From Aquimarina muelleri DSM 19832 (GTDB taxonomy: Bacteria; Bacteroidota; Bacteroidia; Flavobacteriales; Flavobacteriaceae): a stretch of 64,000 nt of DNA. Positions 27,401-35,798 of the stretch are shown here, one piece after another. Under the pieces are notes generated by a model. The model searched no databases. It had not been told where the DNA came from and was given only the letters and a program-made list of their open reading frames with translations. The first letter of the stretch is position 1, and each line of letters begins with the position of its first letter. Location of the stretch: positions 1 to 64,000 of the forward strand of contig NZ_AUML01000004.1 in NCBI RefSeq assembly GCF_000430665.1, written 5' to 3'. The position numbers and the translations under genes were made by a program.

Positions 27401-29372
27401 TGGTTGGTGCTACTGCATCTACTAATACAGCGGTGGTATTTCCAACACTATTTAGTGTAGTGTTAAGGTTGTTTCCGGCATTATCCCTTAACGTTCCGCC
27501 ATTAGTGGCTAAAGTGCCTACAGCAATTCCATCGGTATCTAATTCGCCAGCTTGAATGGTGTATCTAAACAATAGGGCAGAGGTTCCACTTCCACTTTGG
27601 TAAACAGCTTGACGTGTTGTGGCTCCAATTATAATACTTAATTGTGGGGTTCCTCCAGCAGTATTAATCGTTATATTTTCGTTGGTATTTATGGTAAAAT
27701 CCAGATTTTGTCCAGTAATATAGGTTGCATTAGCAGGTACTGTAACACTGGTTATAGTTGGGGCTACTGCATCTACCAATACTGCGGTGGTGTTTCCAAC
27801 ACTATTTAATGTTAGGATAGCATCATTACCTGAGCTATTTCTTAGTGTTCCTCCATTAGCTGCTAAAGTGCCTACGGTAATTCCATCGGTATCTAATTCA
27901 CCAGCTTGTATAGTATATCTAAACAATAGGGCAGAGGTTCCGGTTCCACCTTGGTAGATTGCTTGTCTTGTTGTGGCACCTATAGTAAGACTTAATTGAG
28001 GATTGCCTCCTGCGGTGTTAACAGTTATATTTTCATTAAAATTAATGATAAAGTCGAGATTTTGAGCCGCTATATAAGTTGCATTAGCAGGTACTGTAAC
28101 ACTAGTTATATCTGGTATTTTGGTAATAGCAATTGTTCTTGTGTCATTAGCACTTGCTGCATTAGTGTCTGTAGCAGTAATTGTTACTGTTCTGTTAGAA
28201 GTGCCAGGATCTGTAGATGTATTTCTATATCGTATAGATTGAAGTGCTTCTTGTATATTAGCATTTGTAGCATTACTATCAAAAGTAATAGTAAGTGCCG
28301 TACCGTTTGTAACGATTCCTCCGCTAGCACTTAAATCTCCAATATCTACTCCATTAGATAAGATGTTAGTTCCGCTAATTGTTATTGTTGTGCCATCTCC
28401 ATCTGTATCAGAGATGCTTAATTCATCACCAGCTTCATTATTTGCTGTAATTTGAGCGACTAATGTACCTCCGTTCCAATCCGTATCTCCATCGGCATCG
28501 CTAACTGTAGCAGAATTGTCTATTTGCTTGGCAGCCTCTCCTTCGGTATAAACGAGGTTCGAATTATCTATAGATATTGCTGGTGTGGTGTTTCCTCCTG
28601 ATATGGTAAAAATAGGTTGGGTTCCAGGAAAGTTTGATCCTCCAGGGCTAAGGTCTTGTATTACAGTTTCACTACCACTCCAGTTTCCTGTAGTACTTAT
28701 AGCTGTTAAAATTGTAGCTTTATCTCCGACCAAAGTACCTACGTAAACTAAATTATCGGCATGTCCTCCTCCTACTGCGGTAGTAGTTAAAGCAATGGCA
28801 TTTGTTCCTAGTGTTAGAGTGTTTGGTAAATAGGATGTGGTAGAGGTGATTAATCCCGAATTTTTAAACTCATTAGGGTTGGTTCCAGAGGAGGTCGACC
28901 AGTTTCCAAACGCGAATATCCATTGAGAGGGGATCGAGGTTGGTGATATTCCTTGATATATTAACCAACTGTCTCCTCCAGATGCAATGGCTGATAAGCT
29001 CCACCCAATACTAAATACTGTGCCATATGTAGCTAAATCGCCACCTATTGTGCCACCAGAAGAAATTGTGATATTGAGAAGGGTTCCTGCAGGAACAAGA
29101 GTAGTGGTTGTCCAGGTAATTGCTCCATCTGAGCCGTTAGAAGTGTTAAAATTCGCACCATCCCATCCATAATCAGATATGTAAATTGTTTCGCCAGAAG
29201 GAATGTCTGCCAAAGCAACTATAGCTAACTGATCTGGGGCGATGTCAGAATTCACGCCTACAACTGCCAAATCTCCTATCTCAAGTTGCCCAAATGATGT
29301 GCTACTGATAATCGAAATAACTAAAAATAACAGTGTGTTTTTATTCCATTTCAAAAAATAACGTTGTTTCAT
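24429..29372 (-). CDS. Large repeat-built surface protein with T9SS type B sorting domain
   Basis: A protein of 1647 residues from the ATG at 29372 (signal peptide to SFGQ). Order: an N-terminal domain of about 240 residues (EIGDLAVVGVNSD...), a cadherin-like module with calcium-type SDADGD motifs, seven near-identical repeats of 118 residues, one Ig-like module, two further Ig-like modules containing SEAVTGFDNTDL, and a C-terminal type B domain (FSPNGDGINDTWVIEG...GWIYINY) that directs type IX secretion. It is probably a surface adhesin or gliding-type protein. porP/sprF follows. An ATG 26 codons upstream is less likely because it precedes the signal peptide. Confidence 0.92.
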   Translation of the reverse strand: MKQRYFLKWNKNTLLFLVISIISSTSFGQLEIGDLAVVGVNSDIAPDQLAIVALADIPSGETIYISDYGWDGANFNTSNGSDGAITWTTTTLVPAGTLLNITISSGGTIGGDLATYGTVFSIGWSLSAIASGGDSWLIYQGISPTSIPSQWIFAFGNWSTSSGTNPNEFKNSGLITSTTSYLPNTLTLGTNAIALTTTAVGGGHADNLVYVGTLVGDKATILTAISTTGNWSGSETVIQDLSPGGSNFPGTQPIFTISGGNTTPAISIDNSNLVYTEGEAAKQIDNSATVSDADGDTDWNGGTLVAQITANNEAGDELSISDTDGDGTTITISGTNILSNGVDIGDLSASGGIVTNGTALTITFDSNATNANIQEALQSIRYRNTSTDPGTSNRTVTITATDTNAASANDTRTIAITKIPDITSVTVPANATYIAAQNLDFIINFNENITVNTAGGNPQLSLTIGATTRQAIYQGGTGTSALLFRYTIQAGELDTDGITVGTLAANGGTLRNSSGNDAILTLNSVGNTTAVLVDAVAPTITSVTVPANATYITGQNLDFTINTNENITINTAGGTPQLSIIIGATTRQAVYQSGSGTSALLFRYTIQAGELDTDGIAVGTLATNGGTLRDNAGNNLNTTLNSVGNTTAVLVDAVAPTITSVTVPANATYIAGQNLDFTININENTTVNTTGGTPQISLTIGATTRQATYQSGSGTSSLLFRYTTQAGDLDTDGIAVGTLNTSGGTLRDAVGNNLNTTLNSVGSTTAVLVDAVVPTIASVTVPANATYIAGQNLDFTINTSENVTVNTTSGTPQLSLTIGATTRQAIYQSGSGTSSLLFRYTVQAGEQDTDGIAIGTLNNNGGTLRDGVGNNLNTTLNSVGSTTAVLVDAAPPTITSVTVPANANYIAGQNLDFVININENVTVNTAAGTPQLSLTIGATTRQAVYLSGSGTSALLFRYTIQAGELDNDGITVGTLSANGGTLRDAVNNNLNTTLNSVGSTTAVLVDAVAPTITSVTVPANATYITGQNLDFTINTNENTIVNTAGGTPQLSITIGATTRQAAYISGNGTSALLFRYTVQAGELDTDGIAVGTLAANGGTLRDAAGNNLNTTLNSVGSTTAVLVDAVAPTITSVTVPANATYITGQNLDFTINTSENTTINTSGGTPLMTITIGATTRQATYQSGSGTSSLLFRYTVQTGELDTDGITIGTLSTNGGTLRDTAGNDLNTTLNSVGTTTSVLVDAVPPTGYTVTIDQSPINAINHNAVSFTFAGAEIGTTYNYTFSTSGGSGTVTGSGTIISATDQITNIDVSGLSDGTITLGVTLTDPTGNTGAETLDTKNKKAIPPTATITISDDTLIIGETAVVTITFSEAVTGFDNTDLTIPNGTLSTLTSTDGNITFEATFTPTIDIEDNTNIIILDNTGITDSVGNDGTGTTNSPNFSIDMIIPTAIIEISDTELISGETTTVTITFSEAVTGFDNTDLILINGTLTKVSSEDGNITFMTTFTPAEGIQSDTNIISLDNIGFTDIAGNEGTGTTNSINFSINTLAPTGNPLTFNKGFSPNGDGINDTWVIEGIENFPNHTIQVFNRSGRKIFEAKNYQNNWDGVSSGNSVFGNDKLPVGAYYYVLETGSKEVPPLTGWIYINY
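25638..28115 (-). repeat. Seven tandem 354-bp coding repeats in the type B surface protein
   Basis: Landmarks such as the GTTGGNGCTACTGC segment recur near 25990, 26340, 26695, 27050, 27403 and 27757, a constant step of 354 bases (118 codons). Each unit begins SVTVPANATYI and ends TTAVLVDA. Units vary at scattered sites but never lose the frame, which suggests recent expansion or homogenisation by recombination. Copy number is likely to vary between strains, and short-read assembly may miscount it. Confidence 0.9.
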
Positions 29373-29691
29373 AGGAGGTGTTTTTGGTAAAAAATAATGA
29401 GGCTGATTTCCTAAATAATGGTTATAAGAAGTTGTGTAGTTAGAGGGCATATTTTTGTATTAAATTTAGGATAAGTATTAAAGTTTCATGGGTTGAAATT
29501 TGTAAAAAATTAGTTTTTAGTTAAACTATGTCTTTAAAACTATATGTGAAGTTTTCTTAATTGCAATAACTATAAATTTAAAAGTATTAAAAAAATGTTA
29601 AAAAAGCAATGCTATTTTGTTTTATTTTTAACATAAAAACTAGGGATTACAAAATCCTCTAGTCTTTATGTTGCTGTGTTATTTAAAATAG

Positions 29692-30294
29692 TTAATTCCT
29701 TGAGGGGAAAATACCTTGTAAACAAATGATGTAATGCATGGTTAAATAAGGTTGCATTATAGGGGTTGGTTGTTGCCCTCCTGTAGGGGTCGTAGTAAAG
29801 TTTTCACCTTCTATAAGGGTACTTGGACTAGTGCTTGGATCAAGATTAATGTTAGAATTTTTCGTATACATATTAATAGGATCACCGTTTATATCTAAAG
29901 CTTTACCAATTATTGAATTGGTGGTAGGGACAGAATGATCCCCGTCTTGTGTTGATACCTTAATTACTGTAGTTACTTCATTAGTACCTGTCTTGTTGAT
30001 TAAGTGGGAATGGTTAGCCATGTGTGAAGTTGTTAGTGTAACGGTTTCTGCTCCACCTCTGGATCCTAAGTTGTGAGTACTTAACCCTGGTCCTGTTCCT
30101 TGACTAATTGGGACACGACCTCTTAAATCTGGTAATGCCATTGTGGTTCTGCCATCTCCTCCATAAATAGTTCCTATGATCGAGAATAATGCTGTGTTTT
30201 GTGAGATGGGTAATAATTGACCATTACAATATGCCCAAGCTCTTGGAGCAAAATTACCTGCGAATAAACGAATTTCTCCTATGTTTCCTTCCAT
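29692..30294 (-). CDS. Phage tail-collar domain protein (microcystin-dependent-protein type)
   Basis: A 200-residue protein beginning EGNIGEIRLFAGNFAPRAWAYCNGQLLPI, the typical start of the tail collar family that also includes MdpB-like proteins. It continues with GTIYGGDGRTTMALPDLRGRVPI and a C-terminal tail ending in a hydrophobic MQPYLTMHYIICLQG. No other phage gene is nearby. Such stand-alone genes are common in Bacteroidota, but their role (surface fibre, contractile injection tip or other) is not known. It lies on the same strand as the type B surface protein (320 bases before it) and the formyltransferase (40 bases after that gene). Confidence 0.88.
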   Translation of the reverse strand: MEGNIGEIRLFAGNFAPRAWAYCNGQLLPISQNTALFSIIGTIYGGDGRTTMALPDLRGRVPISQGTGPGLSTHNLGSRGGAETVTLTTSHMANHSHLINKTGTNEVTTVIKVSTQDGDHSVPTTNSIIGKALDINGDPINMYTKNSNINLDPSTSPSTLIEGENFTTTPTGGQQPTPIMQPYLTMHYIICLQGIFPSRN

Positions 30295-30334
30295 AATATA
30301 TTTGTTTTAAGAATTGATATTTAATAATTTAGTT

Positions 30335-31300
30335 CTATGTCAAAACACTGATCTTTTTAGTTTCTGTCAATGTTGTAGTAAGTAGATGTCCTTGTCGTAG
30401 CCCTAGGTGTATGTACTTGTTGCCAGTAAGAATCCCTGCATCAGAGCTAACGATATTTATTTTTAATAGTTTTCCATATTTACAGCATACGTATAATCCT
30501 TCTTGTGGGTGAGCATGGATTATTTCTCCAGCTGTTTTTCCTAGTAGAGGTAATTGACCGTCAACAGGAGAAACTTCTATTATTTTTATAGGAGAACCCT
30601 GATAATAAGTCGTAGCTCCACCATATTTTGGATTACAAGCATTGATTAAGTTTTCAATCTCATCTGCTGTCTGTTCTTCCCAGTTAATTGTGGTTTCGAT
30701 ATCACTGGGGCGTTTGTTATATCTGTTTTTAGTGGGTTGAACTCTATAATTCACTGGCTCTTGTATAAGGGACAAGGTTTTTTCTATAAGTTGAACTAGT
30801 ATGAAATTCATTTTAGAGTTTATCATCCCTCCTGTCTCACCTTGTATAATAGGTATTGGTTCTTCCAAAAGAATTTTGCCAGTATCCCAATCTTTATCCA
30901 TTTGATGTATGGTAATCGCTGTTTCTTTTTCTCCGTTTTTTATAGACCAAAACAAAGGGTCTGGTCCTCGATTTTCTGGTAATTTTCCGAAATGGATGTT
31001 TAAAAACCCATATTTAGGGATAGATAGAATTTCTTCAGGTATTTTTAATGAAAAACCATAAACTATTACCAAATCTGGGGATCGATCTTCTAACCAAGTC
31101 TTAAACTTGTTTTTGATAGAGTTGCTGTCTATTGTATAAGTTTCGAAACCTTCATGTTTAATAGATTGCACCCAAAAATCTTGATTAGGAACAGAGGTGT
31201 TATATTTTTGAACGCAAACAGCATCTAAATAGTTGTGTTTAGACAAGTATTTGTATAGTGTAAAACAAGAAGGAAAACTCCCAATTAGAGTAATTTTCAT
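30335..31300 (-). CDS. Formyltransferase-family protein (Fmt-like)
   Basis: A 321-residue protein with a formyl_trans_N domain and a smaller C-terminal Fmt-type domain. Catalytic residues are kept: Asn101 and His103 in NIHFGKLPENRGPDP and Asp139 in DKDWDTGKI, matching Asn/His/Asp of methionyl-tRNA formyltransferase. The family moves a formyl group from 10-formyl-THF to an amine. Pairing with the tail-collar gene makes a role other than the housekeeping Fmt likely (inference). The ATG at 31300 is chosen over a GTG two codons upstream. Whether the real fmt lies elsewhere in the genome cannot be seen. Confidence 0.8.
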   Translation of the reverse strand: MKITLIGSFPSCFTLYKYLSKHNYLDAVCVQKYNTSVPNQDFWVQSIKHEGFETYTIDSNSIKNKFKTWLEDRSPDLVIVYGFSLKIPEEILSIPKYGFLNIHFGKLPENRGPDPLFWSIKNGEKETAITIHQMDKDWDTGKILLEEPIPIIQGETGGMINSKMNFILVQLIEKTLSLIQEPVNYRVQPTKNRYNKRPSDIETTINWEEQTADEIENLINACNPKYGGATTYYQGSPIKIIEVSPVDGQLPLLGKTAGEIIHAHPQEGLYVCCKYGKLLKINIVSSDAGILTGNKYIHLGLRQGHLLTTTLTETKKISVLT

Positions 31301-31724
31301 ACACACATAGTTTAATATAAGTTATTGGATAACCTATATGGCTTAAAAATTAATAATTGCATAGTTGTAGTTTTAATCTGATCTAATCTATTTTCAAAGA
31401 ATAGAAACTAAAATAAACTAACAGAACAAGCTATTTGAAAATTGACAAGATGTGATTACTCAATAAAGTACTCCTCCCTCATTTAGGGGGTTTATTTTTA
31501 GTCACATTTATGGGGGTAGGATATAAATGTGTATTTATTTAAGTTATTGATTTTTAATATTTTAAATAAATATACTGTGTTTTGCCAGTTACTAATATAA
31601 TTATTTTTTTAATAATCAACTGTTTTTGACTTGTTTTTGTTTTAAGTTGAAGAAGGGAGAGGGGGTGTTTGAAAAATGATGTTTCGATTTTAAGTTTTTG
31701 ATTTAAAGAAGGATAATGTCTATT
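31301..31724. other. Intergenic region, nothing recognised
   Basis: These 424 bases lie between the formyltransferase start and the end of the aspartyl protease gene, both on the minus strand. The sequence is AT-rich. A weak CCCT/AGGG hairpin with T-rich flank is visible near 31470-31500. It probably holds the upstream signals of the formyltransferase-collar pair. Confidence 0.4.
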
Positions 31725-32162
31725 TTATTTTAGGTATAAACATTTTTTTGGATAATCAATAATAGCTTTTCCTTTTTTTAAGATATCAGCTCCCAATATG
31801 CCATCTACCGGATCTGCTTGGTGTGCTATTAAAGCTGTATTTACGTGGTTGAGGTCAAATAATACCAAGGGAATACTTTTTTTACACCAATTTCCTATTT
31901 GTACGGTGTTTTTTTTGGAAAGCTGAGTAAGCATATCTGTAGCTCCGGCTCCCGCAGCTTTTACATCGCTATCTTGGGTGTATAAATTAAATTTTTCTAC
32001 TGCTTCAAAACCTACACACGAATTAGAAGCTCCTGTGTCTACAATAAAATTGCCTTCAATGCCATTTAGTATTGCTGTAACTTCAAAATGATTGGTTTTT
32101 GTGTACACTAGCTGAATTCTGTGATATTCTTTTTGAGTTAAAAATTTTCGAAGAGTGATCAT
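31725..32162 (-). CDS. Single-lobe retroviral-type aspartyl protease family protein
   Basis: A 145-residue protein with the motif FIVDTGASNSCV near residues 40-50 (catalytic aspartate in DTGA) and the second family element DGILGADILKKG, the topology of clan AA retropepsin-like proteases that work as dimers. There is no signal peptide or membrane segment, so it is cytoplasmic. The substrate is unknown. It is transcribed divergently from tatD. Confidence 0.85.
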   Translation of the reverse strand: MITLRKFLTQKEYHRIQLVYTKTNHFEVTAILNGIEGNFIVDTGASNSCVGFEAVEKFNLYTQDSDVKAAGAGATDMLTQLSKKNTVQIGNWCKKSIPLVLFDLNHVNTALIAHQADPVDGILGADILKKGKAIIDYPKKCLYLK

Positions 32163-32274
32163 ATTATGTTTAGAGGAAATTTTTTCAAAAGTAACACAAT
32201 TAATAAAAACCTAGACTATAAGGATTTTTAATAAAGATAATTTTAAGGATATTAAAATAGCTGTCATAATTTAA

Positions 32275-32282
32275 TACTTTTG
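32275..32282 (+). promoter_or_regulatory. Probable -7 element of tatD
   Basis: TACTTTTG fits TAnnTTTG and ends only 4 bases before the tatD start codon, so the transcript would be leaderless or nearly so. No good TTTG is seen at the -33 distance, so the call rests on one element. Confidence 0.4.
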
Positions 32283-32286
32283 CGGG

Positions 32287-33075
32287 ATGATATTAACAGA
32301 TACACATACCCATATTTATAGTGATGCTTTTGATGAGGATCAGGAAGAGATGATGCTGCGAGCAATAGAAAATAAGGTAACACGATTTTTTGTCCCTGCA
32401 ATAGATTCTGAATATACCAATGCAATGTATGCAATAGAGTCAAAATATCCAGAAAATGTTTTTTTGATGATGGGATTGCATCCTACACATGTGAAAGAAA
32501 ATTATAAAGAAGAACTGTTACATGTAGATAATGAGCTTAAAAAGCGATTTGATGGAAGAATAGATAAGAGGTTTTATGCCGTGGGAGAGATAGGAATCGA
32601 TTTGTACTGGGATACCACTTTTTTAAAACAACAACAGGAGGCCTTTAGATATCAAATTCAATTAGCAAAAAAATATAAATTACCTATAGTAATACATTGC
32701 AGAGATGCTTTCGAGGAAGTTTTTGAGGTGTTGGAATTAGAAAAAGGAGAAGATTTATATGGAATCTTTCATTGCTTTACAGGAACTATTCAAGATGCGC
32801 ATCGTGCTATAGGGTATAATATGAAATTAGGGATTGGAGGAGTAGTTACTTTTAAGAACGGTAAAATAGATACTTTTTTAAATGAGATAGGTGTAAACCA
32901 TATTGTGTTAGAAACAGATGCTCCTTATTTAGCACCAACCCCTTATCGAGGGAAGCGCAATGAAAGCTCTTATTTAATCAATGTGGCAGAAAAGCTTGCC
33001 GAGATATACCAAATGCCAATAGAAGAGATAGCAAGTACGACAACACAAAATTCCAAAGAAGTATTTGGTGTTTAA
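32287..33075 (+). CDS. tatD: TatD-family metal-dependent hydrolase/DNase
   Basis: A 262-residue cytoplasmic TIM-barrel enzyme. Metal ligands are visible in TDTHTHIY at the N-terminus, GEIGIDLYW, VIHCRDA, HCFTG and ETDAPYLAPTPYRGKRNE. TatD proteins act as 3'-5' exonucleases/DNases in DNA repair and possibly tRNA quality control. Full length. The asparaginase gene follows after 36 bases in the same direction. Confidence 0.93.
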   Translation: MILTDTHTHIYSDAFDEDQEEMMLRAIENKVTRFFVPAIDSEYTNAMYAIESKYPENVFLMMGLHPTHVKENYKEELLHVDNELKKRFDGRIDKRFYAVGEIGIDLYWDTTFLKQQQEAFRYQIQLAKKYKLPIVIHCRDAFEEVFEVLELEKGEDLYGIFHCFTGTIQDAHRAIGYNMKLGIGGVVTFKNGKIDTFLNEIGVNHIVLETDAPYLAPTPYRGKRNESSYLINVAEKLAEIYQMPIEEIASTTTQNSKEVFGV

Positions 33076-33111
33076 GGGTATTAAAAAAAAATAATTTCAT
33101 TCATTTGTTTT

Positions 33112-34146
33112 ATGAATATTTCACCAAGCATATTACTTATTTATACAGGCGGTACTATAGGAATGATTAAAGATTTTGATACAGGAGCATTAGTTGCTTT
33201 TGATTTTGATGAACTTTTATTAAATATTCCAGAGCTAAAACAACTAGATTGTAGTATCGAGACTATTAGCTTTGAGAAGCCTATCGATTCTTCTGATATG
33301 GATGTTGGTCGTTGGAAAGAGTTGGGAGATGTCATAAACAGTAATTATGAAAAATATGACGGATTTGTTGTTTTGCATGGTAGTGATACTATGTCCTATA
33401 CTGCCTCGGCAGTTAGTTTTATGTTTGAGAACTTAGCAAAACCTATAATTTTTACAGGATCTCAATTACCAATAGGAGATTTGAGAACAGATGCTAAAGA
33501 GAATCTGATTACAGCTGTTCAGATAGCTGCATTGCAAGAAAAAGGAAAACCTGTGATTACCGAAGTAGGATTGTATTTTGAGTATAAATTACTTAGAGCA
33601 AATAGGACTACTAAAATTAATGCAGAGCATTTTGAGGCATTTCAATCTCTCAATTACCCATCATTAGTAGAATCAGGAGTGCATCTTAAAGTAAACACCT
33701 CTTTTTTGAGAGCAGTTAACAGGCGAAAAAAAATGGAATATCACACACATTTTAATAATGATATTCTAATTATTAAAATGTTTCCAGGTATTAATGAGAA
33801 CATTTTAAGAAGTATTTTTGCTTTAGAAACAATAAAAGGAATTGTTTTAGAGACATACGGATCTGGTAATACGACCACTCAAAAATGGTTTATAACTATG
33901 ATTTCTGACATAATACAAAAAGGGATTCCCATTGTTAATGTTACGCAATGTATAGGAGGAAGTGTTGAAATGGGGAAATATGATACAAGTATTGCATTAA
34001 AAAAAGCAGGTGTTATTTCAGGAAAAGACATCACAACAGAGGCTGCTGTAGCAAAATTGATGTATTTGTTAGGAGAAAATTTACCACTTAAAGTCCTAAA
34101 AACCATTTATGAAACATCTTTGAGAGGGGAAATGTCAGAAAATTAA
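33112..34146 (+). CDS. ansA: Type I L-asparaginase
   Basis: A 344-residue cytoplasmic enzyme that hydrolyses L-asparagine to aspartate and ammonia. The first active-site block is LIYTGGTIGMI (nucleophile threonine) and the second is VVLHGSDTMSYTASAVSF. No signal peptide, as expected for the type I form. It is downstream of tatD, and the pair is frequent in Flavobacteriia. A serine tRNA gene follows 77 bases later. Confidence 0.93.
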   Translation: MNISPSILLIYTGGTIGMIKDFDTGALVAFDFDELLLNIPELKQLDCSIETISFEKPIDSSDMDVGRWKELGDVINSNYEKYDGFVVLHGSDTMSYTASAVSFMFENLAKPIIFTGSQLPIGDLRTDAKENLITAVQIAALQEKGKPVITEVGLYFEYKLLRANRTTKINAEHFEAFQSLNYPSLVESGVHLKVNTSFLRAVNRRKKMEYHTHFNNDILIIKMFPGINENILRSIFALETIKGIVLETYGSGNTTTQKWFITMISDIIQKGIPIVNVTQCIGGSVEMGKYDTSIALKKAGVISGKDITTEAAVAKLMYLLGENLPLKVLKTIYETSLRGEMSEN

Positions 34147-34223
34147 CGTGTTAAATTTCACTAGTTAACTTTTTTTTTGTTATTTGCCCATCCTATTTTT
34201 TAGGAAAAAATTGGGAAAAAATT

Positions 34224-34311
34224 AGAGAGGTGGCCGAGTGGTCGAAGGCGCACGCCTGGAAAGTGTGTATACGTCAAAAGCGTATCGAGGGTTCGAATCC
34301 CTTCCTCTCTG
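34224..34311 (+). tRNA. tRNA-Ser (anticodon GGA)
   Basis: A perfect 7-bp acceptor stem pairs AGAGAGG (34224-34230) with CCTCTCT (34304-34310), with discriminator G at 34311 and no encoded CCA. The D arm contains GGCCGAGTGGTCGAAGGC, the anticodon arm CCTGGAAAG has anticodon GGA, a long variable arm follows as in all serine tRNAs, and the T arm is GGGTTCGAATCCC. It reads UCC and UCU codons. Confidence 0.97.
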
Positions 34312-34393
34312 CATTATTATCAATTTTTTAATAATTTTTGTATTATTTTTATATCTTTAACCCTTTAACTAATTAAAATTAAGAATCAGCGCA

Positions 34394-35200
34394 ATGAAAA
34401 GATTATTTTCTATTCTGGCAATCGCAGCAGTAATGACTTTTGGAAATTTACAAGCATCTACTGCACCTGCCCAGTTATTAACGGCTAATGTGCAATTATT
34501 AATTGCTCCTATAACTACAGCGACAACAACAACTCAAGATGAAGCAGCACCTGCTACAGAAGAATTATCCTTCCATCAAAATCTTAAAAAACGTTTTATA
34601 GAAGGAGGACCTGGGTTTATGGGGATCGTACTTTTATGTTTGATATTAGGTTTAGCGATTGCAATTGAAAGAATTATCTTTTTAAATCTTTCTACTACAA
34701 ACACTAAGAAATTACAACAAAATGTAGAAGATGCACTAAATAGTGGTGGTGTAGAAGCAGCAAAAGAGGTGTGTAGAAACACAAAAGGACCTGTTGCATC
34801 TATCTATTATCAAGGTTTAGATAGAGCAGACGAAAGTATTGATGCTGCAGAAAAAGCAGTTGTTGCTTACGGTGGTGTGCAAATGGGACAATTAGAGAAA
34901 AACGTATCATGGGTATCTTTATTTATAGCTCTTGCTCCAATGCTTGGGTTTATGGGTACAGTAATCGGGATGATTCAAGCATTCGATAAAATTGAGGCAG
35001 CTGGAGATATGCAACCTTCTCTTGTAGCAGGTGGTATTAAAGTAGCACTTCTTACAACAGTATTTGGTCTTATCGTTGCAATTATTCTTCAAGTATTTTA
35101 CAACTATATAGTTGCTAAAATTGATAGAATAGTAAATGATATGGAAGATGCTTCGATTACTTTAATCGATATGTTAGTAGCTTACAAAAACAAGAAATAA
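34394..35200 (+). CDS. exbB: ExbB/TolQ-type proton channel protein
   Basis: A 268-residue MotA/TolQ/ExbB family protein with an N-terminal signal-like hydrophobic stretch, a periplasmic segment (residues 25-60), one membrane helix (about 72-93) and two C-terminal helices in the conserved block SWVSLFIALAPMLGFMGTVIGMIQAFDKI...LLTTVFGLIVAI. With ExbD it uses the proton gradient to energise TonB or Tol/gliding-type machines. It heads a four-gene operon with a membrane protein and two exbD genes. No tonB is present. Confidence 0.92.
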   Translation: MKRLFSILAIAAVMTFGNLQASTAPAQLLTANVQLLIAPITTATTTTQDEAAPATEELSFHQNLKKRFIEGGPGFMGIVLLCLILGLAIAIERIIFLNLSTTNTKKLQQNVEDALNSGGVEAAKEVCRNTKGPVASIYYQGLDRADESIDAAEKAVVAYGGVQMGQLEKNVSWVSLFIALAPMLGFMGTVIGMIQAFDKIEAAGDMQPSLVAGGIKVALLTTVFGLIVAIILQVFYNYIVAKIDRIVNDMEDASITLIDMLVAYKNKK

Positions 35201-35322
35201 TAAGTTTAGATTCTATATCTTAAAAACTTACTTTACTTTGTTTTTGATTTTAAATATTAAAAGGTAAGTGTACTTATTGTTTAATCAAAGTGTAATAAAC
35301 ACTTTATATAAAATATAGACAC

Positions 35323-35796
35323 ATGAAAATTTCTAAAATATTATCATATGTTGTACTCGGATTGGGTATCTTAGGAGCGATCCTTTGGTATGTCATGAGT
35401 AGTTCAATTAGCACTTTAATGGATCAAAATGGTGTTTCTGAAGCGAGAGAACTTCCTTTCGATATCGCAGAACCAACAGTTTCTCCATTATATTTTCTTA
35501 CGTTGATTATTTTTGTGATCGCTATTGTAGCTACTTTAATTGCAGTGTTTTCAACATTAGCAAAGAACCCTGCGGGTCTTAAAAATGCAGCTATAGGAAT
35601 TATCGCTTTTTTAATCATCCTAGGTGTAGGTTATGTCCTAGCGGATGGAGTAGAAACTCCTCTAAAAGATGGAGAAGTTCTTTCTGCTAGTGGCTCTAAA
35701 TGGGTGGGAACCGGACTATATGCATTTTATGTTCTAGCAGCAGTTGCAGTTGGTTTGATGTTTTTATCTGGTATTAAAAAATTAATAGGAAAATAA
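35323..35796 (+). CDS. Small membrane protein of the exbB-exbD operon
   Basis: A 157-residue protein with four hydrophobic segments (about residues 5-27, 50-73, 87-108, 128-152). I recognise no named domain, but a protein of this kind regularly lies between exbB and exbD in Flavobacteriia. The stop is 2 bases before the first exbD start, so the two are co-expressed. A role as an accessory subunit of the energy-transduction complex is an inference from position. Confidence 0.82.
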   Translation: MKISKILSYVVLGLGILGAILWYVMSSSISTLMDQNGVSEARELPFDIAEPTVSPLYFLTLIIFVIAIVATLIAVFSTLAKNPAGLKNAAIGIIAFLIILGVGYVLADGVETPLKDGEVLSASGSKWVGTGLYAFYVLAAVAVGLMFLSGIKKLIGK

Positions 35797-35798
35797 TT

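Noticed and set aside
25638..28115. CRISPR array
   Set aside because: The repeats are 354 bp, in frame and coding, without spacers; no other CRISPR-like array was seen in the window.
24838..28334. Series of open frames on the plus strand opposite the large surface protein
   Set aside because: They are antisense shadows of the 354-bp repeats and repeat with the same period.
29692..31300. Prophage remnant
   Set aside because: Only the collar protein is phage-like; there are no integrase, capsid, terminase or attachment-site signs on either side.
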